Below, in pieces: positions 1 to 7,779 of a stretch of 36,017 bases of DNA; within the stretch, counting starts at the first letter, position 1; each line of letters begins with the position of its first letter. The notes under the pieces were generated by a model. That model made no database searches and was not told the DNA's origin. It saw only the letters and a list, made by a program, of their open reading frames with translations. This stretch comes from a virus: positions 1 through 36,017 of IMG/VR virus record IMGVR_UViG_3300021375_000087. One strand, 5' to 3'. Position numbers and translations under genes: made by a program.

Positions 1-499
1 CATTTACTACCCACTTGATCGGCATAGTCTTCATTGGATACAATCCACCGATGACATCAACGTCTCTGTTTAATAATACTAGTAAGTGCCAAGGTTCCCA
101 ACCAATGTCTGCATCAATAAACATTAAATGTGTTGCATCTGGCATATGTAAGAATTTAGCAGTCAATGTATTTCTTGCTCTACTAATCAATGATTCATTA
201 ACCATTGTCTCTAATGTCCAATCAATGTTTAATTGACGTGCGGTGTTTGCCCACTTGATGAATGACATGAATGTAGATTCAGTCAGCATTCCACCATAGC
301 AAGGCATTGCTATATGTACTTTAGTTGTGCGTAGAAAATCTACATTAACTTGTACTTGTCCTTCTTGTGGTGCAGGAGGCGCCTCATTAATTTCTTCAAC
401 TGCTTCTTTCAGTTGATCTAATGGGATATTAGCCTCTTCTTTCTTTTTTGTAACTTTCTTAGACGCCTTCTTAGGGGCGGGTTTTTTGCGACTTGGCAT
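1..499 (-). CDS. Putative glycosyltransferase (GT-A-like), C-terminus cut by window edge
   Basis: The reading frame starts at ATG 497-499, preceded by an AGGAG ribosome site at about 13 nt, and runs off the left edge, so only the first ~166 residues are visible. The first ~45 residues are Lys/Ala/Pro/Glu-rich and probably disordered. A globular domain follows with IAMPCYGG, then a segment around LISRARNTLTAKFL, then MFIDADIGWEP. An aspartate pair at the end of a hydrophobic strand (D-A-D) is the metal and sugar-nucleotide binding signature of GT-A glycosyltransferases, and GGLYP downstream fits that fold. It would transfer a sugar from a nucleotide donor to an unknown acceptor, such as DNA, a virion protein or host surface glycan. 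The family is inferred from the motif and fold pattern only. The catalytic C-terminal half is outside the window. Confidence 0.6.
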   Translation of the reverse strand, partial: MPSRKKPAPKKASKKVTKKKEEANIPLDQLKEAVEEINEAPPAPQEGQVQVNVDFLRTTKVHIAMPCYGGMLTESTFMSFIKWANTARQLNIDWTLETMVNESLISRARNTLTAKFLHMPDATHLMFIDADIGWEPWHLLVLLNRDVDVIGGLYPMKTMPIKWVVN

Positions 500-548
500 T
501 GTTTATAACTCCTAATATTAAATGTAGTTGCTTGTATATAACTACTAT

Positions 549-555
549 TATTTAC
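549..555 (-). promoter_or_regulatory. Possible late promoter motif (GTAAATA)
   Basis: On the minus strand this reads GTAAATAATAG, about 50 nt upstream of the glycosyltransferase start. It departs from the better late motifs by G for A/T at the second position of the octamer. The position fits but the match is weak. Confidence 0.3.
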
Positions 556-575
556 TGTAGGAATGCCTGGTCAAA

Positions 576-2696
576 TTATTTTTCTTCGATATAATCAGCA
601 GTTTCGGATAAATCAATCGTGTTCCAAAATGCTTTAGGAGTCAGTTTAGGAGTCTGCTGTCTTAGTACTCTAGGTGCTTGTGTATCTCTCCAACCACCAA
701 AGTATTCTTTAAGTTGAACTGTTTTAACCTGTAGTTTTTCTACTAAGTCATCTCTATCAAATGGAAAATCATCATCGTCTGGATTGTAATCTTCAATGTA
801 TTGAATAAGTTCTTTTGTTTGCTCAAATGCATCTTTCATTGCTATAGGCATCAAACCTAACTGTTCCAGTTCAGCAAATTCTTCATGCAATCCGAATAGA
901 GTATTTTGTATTACTTTTAAATAGTTTTCTTGTTGTTCTCTACGTCTAGTGTATATGCCTTGACGAGCAGATTTATATTCTCTCTGCCTATCTAAATCGA
1001 TTACATTGCTTTTTTTGTCTGGGAAGTTAAGAACATTGTCTTTTTCTTCTTCAAAGAGTTCAAACAATTTACGATGTAAGTCAACTGATTTAGATTTTTT
1101 ATCATCGTCAGTTTCTTTAATCATGTTACGAATTTTATCTATACTTTCGTTGTATCTATATCTACCTTCTGTTTGCATCATTTGAGCAAGAACAGCATTA
1201 ACAATTGATCCTTTATTATCCATGTTCAATCCTAATGGCTCTCCCATAAAATAATCTAATTTTTGTGTACCAAGATCGTCATGGCTAACACCTTCTAATG
1301 CTCTATAAAGTTCATCATAATCTAAATCAGGACGACTAGTTGCTAAATCTAATAACCATTCATATGCGGCAACTGCAATATCTTTTCTTTCTTCGCCTTC
1401 ATTGAATCCTTGTCTTCTACCGTTTAAGTTTGGTTTATCTGTTAATGGCATTTCAATTTCTCCACCTACTCCTACTTTTTGTGCATCATGGTTCCAATAT
1501 TGCTTTGATTGATCTGGACTTACAAATGCTTCTCTGAGAGGCTCATCATTTAATTCTCCTTTCATTACTCCATGAACATTTATATAATTGCCTTGACCAG
1601 TAATAGTTACTCTAGGTGCATCTAACATCACCTGAATTTCATTTGCATCTTCTTGTGTAAATGCTGGAACTCCTTCAGGACCCCAATTTTGAAGTACATG
1701 GCGATCTGCTATAACAGTAAGATTTTTTCTTGGCTTTTTACCTTGCGTAAGAATCCTCTGTATAGGAATTTCTTTTTCTTGGCAGTATCTTCTTATCATT
1801 TTATTTGCTTGTTTTGTATTATACTTTGCTACTGGCTTATCTTCATTAATAGGTTCTTGGTATGCCTGTTGTATTAGTTTACCCATAGCATCATCTACTG
1901 AAACAGTATACTTTCTTCCTTTCTTATCTACTATATCGATGTTATTAATTTTATCATCAACGTCTACTTTATATCCTTTAGATTGTAACGTTGCTTTAGT
2001 ATATCTGTCTCTGTCATTAAACCAATCAATTACTAAATCTTCAATATCTGTAGGCAAATCAGGTCTTGTATAATCTACTCTGTTACCTTTATCATCGATG
2101 TATGCCAAACCTTCGTTTAAAGACATACCCTTACTTAATAACTTTACTACGTTTTTAATTAATTTATCATTGCCTTTAATATTAGGGTAGATGTGAGTTA
2201 CAAATTCTTCTCGTTGTTCATCATTAAGACTAGGCCATGTCTCTCTGATTTGTGTAGCACTAGTAATGCCTGCAAACTCTTTGACTGGTAAGTAATCCAT
2301 GTAACCTACTTTACTTAAAGGCTGTAAACCTTGATCAGTTATATGTTGAAAGTATGCCGGTGATCCGTCTTTCTTTGTCATGCCTGGCTTTGGATATTCA
2401 TTGCGATCTTTTTCACTACGTACAAAAACGATTGAATCTTTATCAGGGTCATATTTGTCTGTGATTTCTTTTGGTACAAACGGAGATTTAACTTGTACAA
2501 ATTCACCAGGCTGTACACCTGATATCTGTGCTAATTTTTCTTTAATTTTAAAGGGGAAAGGTCTTTCTTTTTGATTGTTACTAGCGGCCACATAGACATC
2601 ACTATTGCCATACTTTTCTTTTATAGCATTATACAGTGCGGCGTGCCCTGCATGAAATGGGTGAAAACCCCCGGGCATAATAACAATATTCGCCAT
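576..2696 (-). CDS. Cytidylyltransferase-like domain protein with large C-terminal extension
   Basis: 706 residues. Residues 1-160 look like a nucleotidyltransferase of the HIGH superfamily: GGFHPFHAGH at 9-18 supplies the H-x-G-H signature (H15, H18), and TSATQIR at 145-151 matches the second S/T-x-x-x-x-R signature of that fold. Such domains transfer an NMP from a nucleoside triphosphate, as in pantetheine-phosphate or glycerol-3-phosphate adenylyl/cytidylyltransferases. The remaining ~540 residues are charged and unrelated to those enzymes; they end in helical, Gln/Glu/Lys-rich sequence (about residues 560-680). Marine T4-like phages carry comparable large proteins often listed as virion or internal proteins (from memory). 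The ATG lies 1 nt after the preceding stop, indicating translational coupling. Substrate and virion location are unknown. Confidence 0.65.
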   Translation of the reverse strand: MANIVIMPGGFHPFHAGHAALYNAIKEKYGNSDVYVAASNNQKERPFPFKIKEKLAQISGVQPGEFVQVKSPFVPKEITDKYDPDKDSIVFVRSEKDRNEYPKPGMTKKDGSPAYFQHITDQGLQPLSKVGYMDYLPVKEFAGITSATQIRETWPSLNDEQREEFVTHIYPNIKGNDKLIKNVVKLLSKGMSLNEGLAYIDDKGNRVDYTRPDLPTDIEDLVIDWFNDRDRYTKATLQSKGYKVDVDDKINNIDIVDKKGRKYTVSVDDAMGKLIQQAYQEPINEDKPVAKYNTKQANKMIRRYCQEKEIPIQRILTQGKKPRKNLTVIADRHVLQNWGPEGVPAFTQEDANEIQVMLDAPRVTITGQGNYINVHGVMKGELNDEPLREAFVSPDQSKQYWNHDAQKVGVGGEIEMPLTDKPNLNGRRQGFNEGEERKDIAVAAYEWLLDLATSRPDLDYDELYRALEGVSHDDLGTQKLDYFMGEPLGLNMDNKGSIVNAVLAQMMQTEGRYRYNESIDKIRNMIKETDDDKKSKSVDLHRKLFELFEEEKDNVLNFPDKKSNVIDLDRQREYKSARQGIYTRRREQQENYLKVIQNTLFGLHEEFAELEQLGLMPIAMKDAFEQTKELIQYIEDYNPDDDDFPFDRDDLVEKLQVKTVQLKEYFGGWRDTQAPRVLRQQTPKLTPKAFWNTIDLSETADYIEEK

Positions 2697-2697
2697 A

Positions 2698-3066
2698 TTA
2701 GTAACTAATCTTTACGTATTGGACTACACCGTTATTGAAGGCTTCAAGTTTTGCTCTCATATATGTAAAGTTGCCTGTAATATTCGTATAGGTATTTGTA
2801 TTTGAATTTACATTAGATGAATTGTTTGCTGTTGTATGAAAAACTTCAAACCAATCTCCGTCAGCAGGAGTTGATGCTAATGTTCCTTCTATTATAAGAT
2901 TACCTGTAACTTCTGAGAAGTTATATGTTAATGTTTGTAGGTCTTGACCACCTAAAATGTATCCGGCTGCCTGAACTGAATTACCAGTTACACTATATGC
3001 ATTACCAGTACCATCATTGTTATATGGTGTCTGTGGCAATAATGTTAAAATTGTTGATTGTGACAT
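2698..3066 (-). CDS. Small Asn/Thr-rich hypothetical protein, probably virion-associated
   Basis: 122 residues, rich in Asn, Thr, Gly and Tyr, with short alternating segments suggesting an all-beta fold. There is no signal peptide, membrane segment or catalytic motif. The run of N-S-N-T-N-T-Y-T in the middle resembles loops of phage fibre or decoration proteins. Its start is 2 nt after the stop of the 54-residue gene upstream, with AGGGGA as a strong ribosome site inside that gene's end. Its own stop is 1 nt before the nucleotidyltransferase-domain gene, so the three form one coupled cluster. I do not recognise the family; a virion role is inferred from composition and neighbours. Confidence 0.6.
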   Translation of the reverse strand: MSQSTILTLLPQTPYNNDGTGNAYSVTGNSVQAAGYILGGQDLQTLTYNFSEVTGNLIIEGTLASTPADGDWFEVFHTTANNSSNVNSNTNTYTNITGNFTYMRAKLEAFNNGVVQYVKISY

Positions 3067-3068
3067 TA

Positions 3069-3233
3069 TTATCCCCTTACTAATTCTACAATAACTGCTT
3101 CGCCAACTAACTCTTGTGCAACTGCTTCTAATTGTGATGCGATTTCATCAGTTATGATTGGTGAATCAGGAGCATCATCTTTTGCGATTTTGCTTAACTT
3201 GATTGCGACCATGTCTTCGACTATCTTAGCCAT
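3069..3233 (-). CDS. Small conserved-looking acidic protein, 54 residues
   Basis: ATG at 3231-3233 is preceded by GGAGATAATT, a good ribosome site, and the frame ends TAA at 3069-3071. The product begins MAKIVEDMVAIKLSKIAKDD and ends EAVIVELVRG. It looks like a compact alpha/beta mini-protein with no cysteines, membrane segment or known motif. A late-type motif lies 22 nt upstream and the following gene begins 2 nt after its stop, so it heads a three-gene late cluster. I recall similar tiny proteins in other marine T4-like phages but cannot assign a function. Confidence 0.7.
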   Translation of the reverse strand: MAKIVEDMVAIKLSKIAKDDAPDSPIITDEIASQLEAVAQELVGEAVIVELVRG

Positions 3234-3255
3234 AATTATCTCCGTGTTATTAGAG

Positions 3256-3262
3256 TATTTAT
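3256..3262 (-). promoter_or_regulatory. Late promoter motif (CATAAATA)
   Basis: The minus strand reads GCATAAATACTC. This differs from the T4 late octamer TATAAATA only in its first base. It lies between the clpA-type gene and the 54-residue gene. Transcription should begin about 6 nt downstream, leaving a leader that carries GGAGA before the ATG. Confidence 0.6.
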
Positions 3263-3285
3263 GCTTATCTAGTCTGTAGTTAAGA

Positions 3286-5571
3286 TTATGATGAGTTAGG
3301 GTTGTCTTCTACTTCGATAATACCATCATCGCCTACTTGTGCAATTTGTTTTTGAGTTGCCGCAAATGCAATTTCTTTAGTTTCATCGTCAATTAAACAC
3401 ATAACATTTGCATCTTTGATTTGCTCAAATAAAATCTTCTTACTTAGAGGTACTCTAATAAGTTCATCGATCTTTCTTGCTAGTGGTCTTGCACCTAATT
3501 TTGCATCATAACCAACTTTTGCAAGATGTTCTATTGCATTTTCATCAAAGTTAAGAGTGATGTTATGTTTATCAATCAATGCTGTCTGTAGGTCAGCAAC
3601 AAATTTAATAACAATCTTTTTAACAGATAATTGATCAAGTTTACCAAACTTACAAACCATGTCAAGTCTATTTCTAAACTCTGGCTTGAAGAAGTTCTTC
3701 ATTGCTTTTTCATCTTCGCCTACTTTGTCTGTATCACCGAATCCAATGTTTGAACGTTCACCGTCTGCACTACCTAAGTTAGATGTGAGAATAATTAAAC
3801 AGTTCTTACATGATACTTGCTTACCATTAGACCCAGTAATCGTACCTTCGTCTAACATTTGTAAGAAGATATTAAAGATATCAGGATGTGCTTTCTCAAC
3901 TTCATCAAACAACATGATTGAATGAGGTTGCTTACTCAAATCTGATATTAAACGTCCGCCTTGTACTTGTGAATCACTGAATCCTACATAACCCGGGGGA
4001 GGTCCTATCAAACTGCTTACACTGTGCTTCTCTGAATACTCGGACATATCGTATTTGAGTAGTGGCATATCTAAGTTACTAGACAGCAATTTAGCCAATT
4101 CTGTTTTTCCCGTGCCTGTCGGTCCTAAAAATAAGAAACTTGCGATAGGTTTAGTTTCGTTGCCGATTCCTGCAAACGATACATAAACTCTTTCGATTAC
4201 GTTATCAACTACATCATCTTGACCATATAACTTACTTTTAACATTTACGTCTAAGTTCGTAATACGATCTACGTTGTCCCCTTTAAGTTTGTCAGCAGGG
4301 ACGCCTGTGAACTTCTCTACTTGATCTAAGATTAAAGACTTAGTTATCTCTGCGCCTTTGTTCTCTGCTACACGTTGTTTTGCACATGCGGCATCAAGTA
4401 AGTCAATAGACTTATCTGGATTCTTTCTTTCATGTATATATCTGTCAGCCATTTCAACTGCGGATTCGATTGCTTCTTCTGTGATATTAACTTCGTGGAA
4501 GTCATTTAATCTTTCTGATAAGCCACGTAAAATTCTAACTGTAGTATCATGTGAAGGTTCATCAATTGTTACACGATAGAATCTACGCATTAATGCTCTG
4601 TCTTTCTCAAATGATTCGTAATACTCTTCCCATGTTGTTGATGCAATAACTTTAAGTGTGCCTTTAGTAATAGCAGGCTTAATCATGTTTGCAAAATCAA
4701 CTGATCCATTTGATGTTGATCCTGCACCACCCATAGTGTGTGCTTCATCAATGAATAAGATACAATTCTTTTTAACTTCTAAAGCCATAATGACTTCTTT
4801 AACTTTTTCTTCAAACTCGCCACGATACTTTGATCCAGCAAGTAAGTTACCAATCTCTAATGAATAAACTTCATGTCCTTCTAAGAACTCTGGTACTTCT
4901 TGGTTAACAACTGCTGATGCGATGCCTTCTGCGATTGCAGTTTTACCTACACCTGGGTCGCCTACCATCAATACATTTGCTTTAAATCTTTTTGCTAGAA
5001 CATTAATGATATCATCAATTTCACTTACACGACCTATGACAGGCTCTAGTTTATCGTCTCTAGCCATTTGAGTCAAGTTAGTTGTGTATTCTTCTAAGAT
5101 TTCGTCTGCTTGTTCTGCACCGATTTGTTGCGAATCTTGGTGTCGATAATGCTTCTGCCAAAAGTCAATAAACTGAGCCTTAACTACGCCATACTTTAAT
5201 AAGAAGTAATGTGCATGAGTATTGCCTTCAGTTGCTATCGACAAATATAAATCGATAGTAGTAACTTGTCTACGTCCTGTAAATAGAACCTGAGTGACAC
5301 CTCTGTTCATTACACGTTCTAATGAATTTGTTTTCTTAGGTACGCACTCTGGATCTTTAGACTCAATAGCATGTAGTCCATTAAGATATGCTTCTATCTC
5401 TCCGATCATTAAATCAGTATCAACATTAAACTGACTTAATACTTTCTTAAATGGTGGGTGTGTTACTAATGCATGTAGTAAATGCTCTATAGTAACATAT
5501 TCATGGTTGAAAGACTTTGCCTTCTCAACTGCCTTAGAGATAATGTTTTCGATTTCTGGTGATGTGTTCAA
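3286..5571 (-). CDS. clpA: ClpA-type AAA+ unfoldase with ClpP-docking IGF loop
   Basis: 761 residues, close to the usual length of ClpA (about 758). An N-domain of two Clp repeats spans residues ~1-145. The first AAA+ module has Walker A GDPGVGKT at 204-211 and Walker B LFIDEAH. The second has GPTGTGKT at 483-490, LFDEVEKAH, and the FKPEFRNRLD sensor region. There is no ClpB-type coiled-coil M domain between the modules. The tripeptide IGF at 609-611 sits where ClpA and ClpX carry the IGL/IGF loop that docks on ClpP, which ClpB lacks. The protein should unfold proteins with ATP and feed them to the host ClpP peptidase; no clpP is in the window. The start is TTG, chosen because the N-domain begins there and AGAGGAAC lies 9 nt upstream; the next Met is about 50 residues in. 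It lies directly downstream of dnaJ. Confidence 0.93.
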   Translation of the reverse strand: MNTSPEIENIISKAVEKAKSFNHEYVTIEHLLHALVTHPPFKKVLSQFNVDTDLMIGEIEAYLNGLHAIESKDPECVPKKTNSLERVMNRGVTQVLFTGRRQVTTIDLYLSIATEGNTHAHYFLLKYGVVKAQFIDFWQKHYRHQDSQQIGAEQADEILEEYTTNLTQMARDDKLEPVIGRVSEIDDIINVLAKRFKANVLMVGDPGVGKTAIAEGIASAVVNQEVPEFLEGHEVYSLEIGNLLAGSKYRGEFEEKVKEVIMALEVKKNCILFIDEAHTMGGAGSTSNGSVDFANMIKPAITKGTLKVIASTTWEEYYESFEKDRALMRRFYRVTIDEPSHDTTVRILRGLSERLNDFHEVNITEEAIESAVEMADRYIHERKNPDKSIDLLDAACAKQRVAENKGAEITKSLILDQVEKFTGVPADKLKGDNVDRITNLDVNVKSKLYGQDDVVDNVIERVYVSFAGIGNETKPIASFLFLGPTGTGKTELAKLLSSNLDMPLLKYDMSEYSEKHSVSSLIGPPPGYVGFSDSQVQGGRLISDLSKQPHSIMLFDEVEKAHPDIFNIFLQMLDEGTITGSNGKQVSCKNCLIILTSNLGSADGERSNIGFGDTDKVGEDEKAMKNFFKPEFRNRLDMVCKFGKLDQLSVKKIVIKFVADLQTALIDKHNITLNFDENAIEHLAKVGYDAKLGARPLARKIDELIRVPLSKKILFEQIKDANVMCLIDDETKEIAFAATQKQIAQVGDDGIIEVEDNPNSS

Positions 5572-5577
5572 ATTTTT

Positions 5578-5585
5578 GTTCCTCT
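5578..5585 (-). promoter_or_regulatory. Ribosome binding site supporting a TTG start
   Basis: The minus strand reads AGAGGAAC, with GAGG ending 9 nt before TTG 5569-5571. It decides the start of the clpA-type gene, which would otherwise lack its N-domain. Confidence 0.7.
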
Positions 5586-5590
5586 ATATA

Positions 5591-5597
5591 TATTTAG
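5591..5597 (-). promoter_or_regulatory. Late promoter motif (CTAAATA) between dnaJ and clpA
   Basis: The minus strand reads AACTAAATATA, overlapping the TAA stop of dnaJ. It would give the unfoldase gene its own late transcript with a leader carrying AGAGGAAC, in addition to read-through from the sigma70 promoter ahead of dnaJ. Confidence 0.5.
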
Positions 5598-6424
5598 TTG
5601 TCTTTCAAGTCTTGTATATCTTTATATTTTGTAATGGCATCTATAACACCTTGCTCTATTGTATCTGGAATGATACCTTTTAGCAAGATTAATTGGTCAC
5701 CAAATTGCCCAGAAGTTATACTAGGTCCACGTGGATCACCAATAGGCATACCTTGTCCTGCCAACTTGATTTGTGTATTTGGTTGTGTTCCTCCTGCTAT
5801 TTTCACTTTCATTACTTTTCCAGAGATAGTAGTAAAGTTAAATGTTGTTCCTACAATCAAATCTAATACAGAAATATTATGCGAACATACTAAATGATGT
5901 CCATGTCTTTCAAACCAAGAGTCAGGCATAACATTAAAATCAATAACCATTGTACTGTTCGGTTGTACTAGATTATCATACTTTGTTTGTTGTCCAGTCT
6001 GTACACCCTTTGGTATATTAACGTTGACTACTTTTTTACCTTGCGGCGTATTAAGTTCTAATGTTTGACTTCCACCTGTATATGCTTGACGTAATGTAAC
6101 ATTTAATGTTGTTCTATACATTGGTCTTTGTGGTTGACGTGGCTGTCTACGTTGACCAAAGATATCACCAAAGATATCACCGAATGGGCTGTTGTCCCCA
6201 AATGGATTTCCACCTTGTTGAAATTGATTGAATGGATTTGGATTGTCATACTCTGCTCGTTTCTGCGGGTCACTTAGAGTATCATATGCTTTTTGAATCT
6301 TTTTAAATTCTTCTTGGTCACCACCTTTATCAGGATGATGTTTGGACGCAAGTTTGCGATATGCAGTTTTAATTGCTTTAACATCGGATTGAGGCGTGAC
6401 GCCTAATGTTTGATAGTGGTCCAT
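5594..6424 (-). CDS. dnaJ: DnaJ-like (Hsp40, type II) co-chaperone
   Basis: 276 residues. The J-domain occupies residues 1-62, beginning MDHYQTLGV, with the HPD tripeptide at 30-32 that stimulates Hsp70 ATPase. A Gly/Phe/Gln-rich linker (about 65-100, including [18 protein letters not shown]) follows, then two beta-rich substrate-binding domains (about 103-260). There is no cysteine-rich zinc domain, so it resembles CbpA/type II proteins, and it is somewhat shorter than cellular DnaJ. It would deliver clients to host DnaK or redirect DnaK to phage needs. The next gene downstream is the clpA-type unfoldase, so the two probably share a message. A near-consensus sigma70 promoter ends 5 nt before the ATG, so the transcript is predicted to be leaderless; no ribosome site is visible. 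Confidence 0.93.
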   Translation of the reverse strand: MDHYQTLGVTPQSDVKAIKTAYRKLASKHHPDKGGDQEEFKKIQKAYDTLSDPQKRAEYDNPNPFNQFQQGGNPFGDNSPFGDIFGDIFGQRRQPRQPQRPMYRTTLNVTLRQAYTGGSQTLELNTPQGKKVVNVNIPKGVQTGQQTKYDNLVQPNSTMVIDFNVMPDSWFERHGHHLVCSHNISVLDLIVGTTFNFTTISGKVMKVKIAGGTQPNTQIKLAGQGMPIGDPRGPSITSGQFGDQLILLKGIIPDTIEQGVIDAITKYKDIQDLKDN

Positions 6425-6429
6425 GCTAT

Positions 6430-6458
6430 ATTATAACAGCCACATGTGCAGAAGTCAA
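6430..6458 (-). promoter_or_regulatory. Strong sigma70 promoter of dnaJ, predicted leaderless
   Basis: On the minus strand the -35 is TTGACT (6453-6458), the spacer is 17 bp and the -10 is TATAAT (6430-6435). Only five bases (ATAGC) separate the -10 from the ATG, so initiation 6-7 nt downstream falls on the start codon. The close match to the bacterial consensus suggests host RNA polymerase use early in infection. Confidence 0.85.
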
Positions 6459-6473
6459 TTGTTTATTTGCCCG

Positions 6474-7016
6474 TTAGATGCCGGCTGCGGCTTGAATGCT
6501 TTTGATATATTCGTCTTTAGGTTTATCAGATTCTTTGTGATCTAAGCCGGCTTTAAGTCTCATTTCATTGAGTTCTTCATCGACATTTTTTTCGATTTCA
6601 TATTTGGCTGGGTTTAAGATAATTTTTTGTTTCATAATATCTAACTCTAGTGGGTAATCTTCACCATCAATGTTAAGAGTATAATCTTCGACAGGCATAC
6701 CTGTTAATGTTTCCATGTCTCTAATTAATCCTAACAATCTACGTGCTACCCATGAACGTCTTTCCATTTCAACAAAGACTAACCATTTGTTAGGTTCAAG
6801 TTCGCCTTCACTAATACTTGCATCTAAGATATAATCATAGCCTCTTTCAAACCATGTCACTAAATCTTCTGCTACTAATTTTGATTTAACCATGAATGTT
6901 ACTGTAACTATGTCTTCATCACTACCCATCTTAGCGGCATATTCATCAACAGAAACAATAGGAAAAACTTGATTTTCCATATCTAAGTAGTTTAAACTTT
7001 CAGTAATTATAGTCAT
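6474..7016 (-). CDS. Conserved-type hypothetical protein, 180 residues
   Basis: Soluble, acidic alpha/beta protein with no signal peptide or membrane helix. A segment around SWVARRLLGLIRDMETLTG (about residues 95-113) looks helical and amphipathic, and the last 40 residues are Lys/Glu-rich. The start codon overlaps the stop of the upstream gene by one base (TAATG), indicating tight translational coupling. The pair probably works together. I recall similar pairs in marine T4-like phages without an assigned function and see no catalytic motif. It is separated from dnaJ downstream by a new sigma70 promoter, so it belongs to the late unit starting near 7.65 kb. Confidence 0.75.
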   Translation of the reverse strand: MTIITESLNYLDMENQVFPIVSVDEYAAKMGSDEDIVTVTFMVKSKLVAEDLVTWFERGYDYILDASISEGELEPNKWLVFVEMERRSWVARRLLGLIRDMETLTGMPVEDYTLNIDGEDYPLELDIMKQKIILNPAKYEIEKNVDEELNEMRLKAGLDHKESDKPKDEYIKSIQAAAGI

Positions 7017-7651
7017 TAGATTTGAAATGCTCCGCCATCATTTGGTGCGCCTGCTGTCATATCATCGTCTGCCATCATGTCATCTGCGCCTGCATCGTCT
7101 TCTGATTTTGTTTGCTCTAAATCATTGTCATATGCATCTTCAATTTCTGATAGATCGATTGTGTCTTCTGCAATGTCAACACTTCCTTCTTTAATGTCAT
7201 CCATCAATTCAAAAGGTATTTCGATTTGCATAAACCAAACTTTGTTTTCTTGCATTTTAGGATAACGACTTCCTGATTGAAAGTCTTCATATGATGTGAC
7301 TGCTACAGGAACTTCAATCTTAGATTTCATCATTTTAACATTACAACCTATAGTTGCAAGTCTTAATGTTGCTCTTGGATCAGGCATAAGTTTGTAAGGC
7401 CACATAAAAGAACATTTACATGTGTAACGTCCAACATCGGGTCCTTGCACTAACTCACCATTGATCCAGTTTTTGTAAGCATAAATATCTGCTTCATCTA
7501 AAACTCTTTCAAAATCCAATAGAGTATTCATCGATCCATCAGACATGTAGATGTTCTTAATCGTATCTACGATGCTAATAAAGTCAATGTCTTTGAAGAA
7601 TGAATCTGCTTGTTTCCTAGCAAGATTGTCGCCTGTAATTGCTTTAGTCAT
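7016..7651 (-). CDS. Conserved-type hypothetical protein with acidic tail, 211 residues
   Basis: I place the start at ATG 7649-7651 (MTKAITGDN), not at an in-frame GTG at 7718-7720. The 5' extension would encode two copies of the late promoter motif and has little protein character. The body has Trp- and Cys-containing strands (KCSFMWPYKLMPDPR). The last ~40 residues are almost entirely Asp/Ala/Met/Gly, a disordered acidic tail typical of DNA-mimic or scaffold-interacting segments. Its stop overlaps the next start (TAATG). It heads a late operon with the 180-residue gene. The function is unknown, and no catalytic residues stand out. Confidence 0.72.
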   Translation of the reverse strand: MTKAITGDNLARKQADSFFKDIDFISIVDTIKNIYMSDGSMNTLLDFERVLDEADIYAYKNWINGELVQGPDVGRYTCKCSFMWPYKLMPDPRATLRLATIGCNVKMMKSKIEVPVAVTSYEDFQSGSRYPKMQENKVWFMQIEIPFELMDDIKEGSVDIAEDTIDLSEIEDAYDNDLEQTKSEDDAGADDMMADDDMTAGAPNDGGAFQI

Positions 7652-7656
7652 ACTAG

Positions 7657-7664
7657 TATTTATC
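7657..7664 (-). promoter_or_regulatory. Late promoter motif (GATAAATA), 5 nt before ATG
   Basis: The minus strand reads GATAAATACTAGT then ATG. With T4 late spacing (+1 six bases after the octamer), the A of the start codon would be the first transcribed base. The 12-bp core recurs exactly 54 bp upstream. Confidence 0.65.
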
Positions 7665-7710
7665 TCTCCGAGATCGCAAAAGAATTTTACGATACTTTGC
7701 TGGATGCTAG

Positions 7711-7718
7711 TATTTATC
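7711..7718 (-). promoter_or_regulatory. Second late promoter motif (GATAAATA), tandem copy
   Basis: The minus strand reads GATAAATACTAG, identical over 12 bp to the motif 54 bp downstream. A transcript from here would have a leader of about 54 nt containing CGGAGAG some 14 nt before the ATG, so the two promoters would give leadered and leaderless versions of the same message. Confidence 0.55.
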
Positions 7719-7767
7719 ACAAAGTCGTATTTCCTAATCCATTGACTCTTTACTCACCGTTATCCGG

Positions 7768-7777
7768 TAAATATTTA
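7768..7777. promoter_or_regulatory. Palindromic TAAATATTTA, possible bidirectional late motif
   Basis: A perfect 10-bp palindrome lies in the divergent region between phoH (plus) and the 211-residue gene (minus). Read on either strand it contains TAAATA in a late-like context (GGTAAATA plus, ACTAAATA minus). It is the best candidate for the phoH promoter; TTGACT at 7743-7748 has no -10 at a usable distance. Confidence 0.4.
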
Positions 7778-7779
7778 GT

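Noticed and set aside
500-575. Search for a terminator or small gene between the two leftmost genes
   Set aside because: No stable hairpin with a T-run and no reading frame with a ribosome site was found.
7743-7771. TTGACT upstream of phoH as a sigma70 promoter
   Set aside because: No TATAAT-like hexamer occurs at 16-18 bp; the region offers only TAAATA at about 20 bp.
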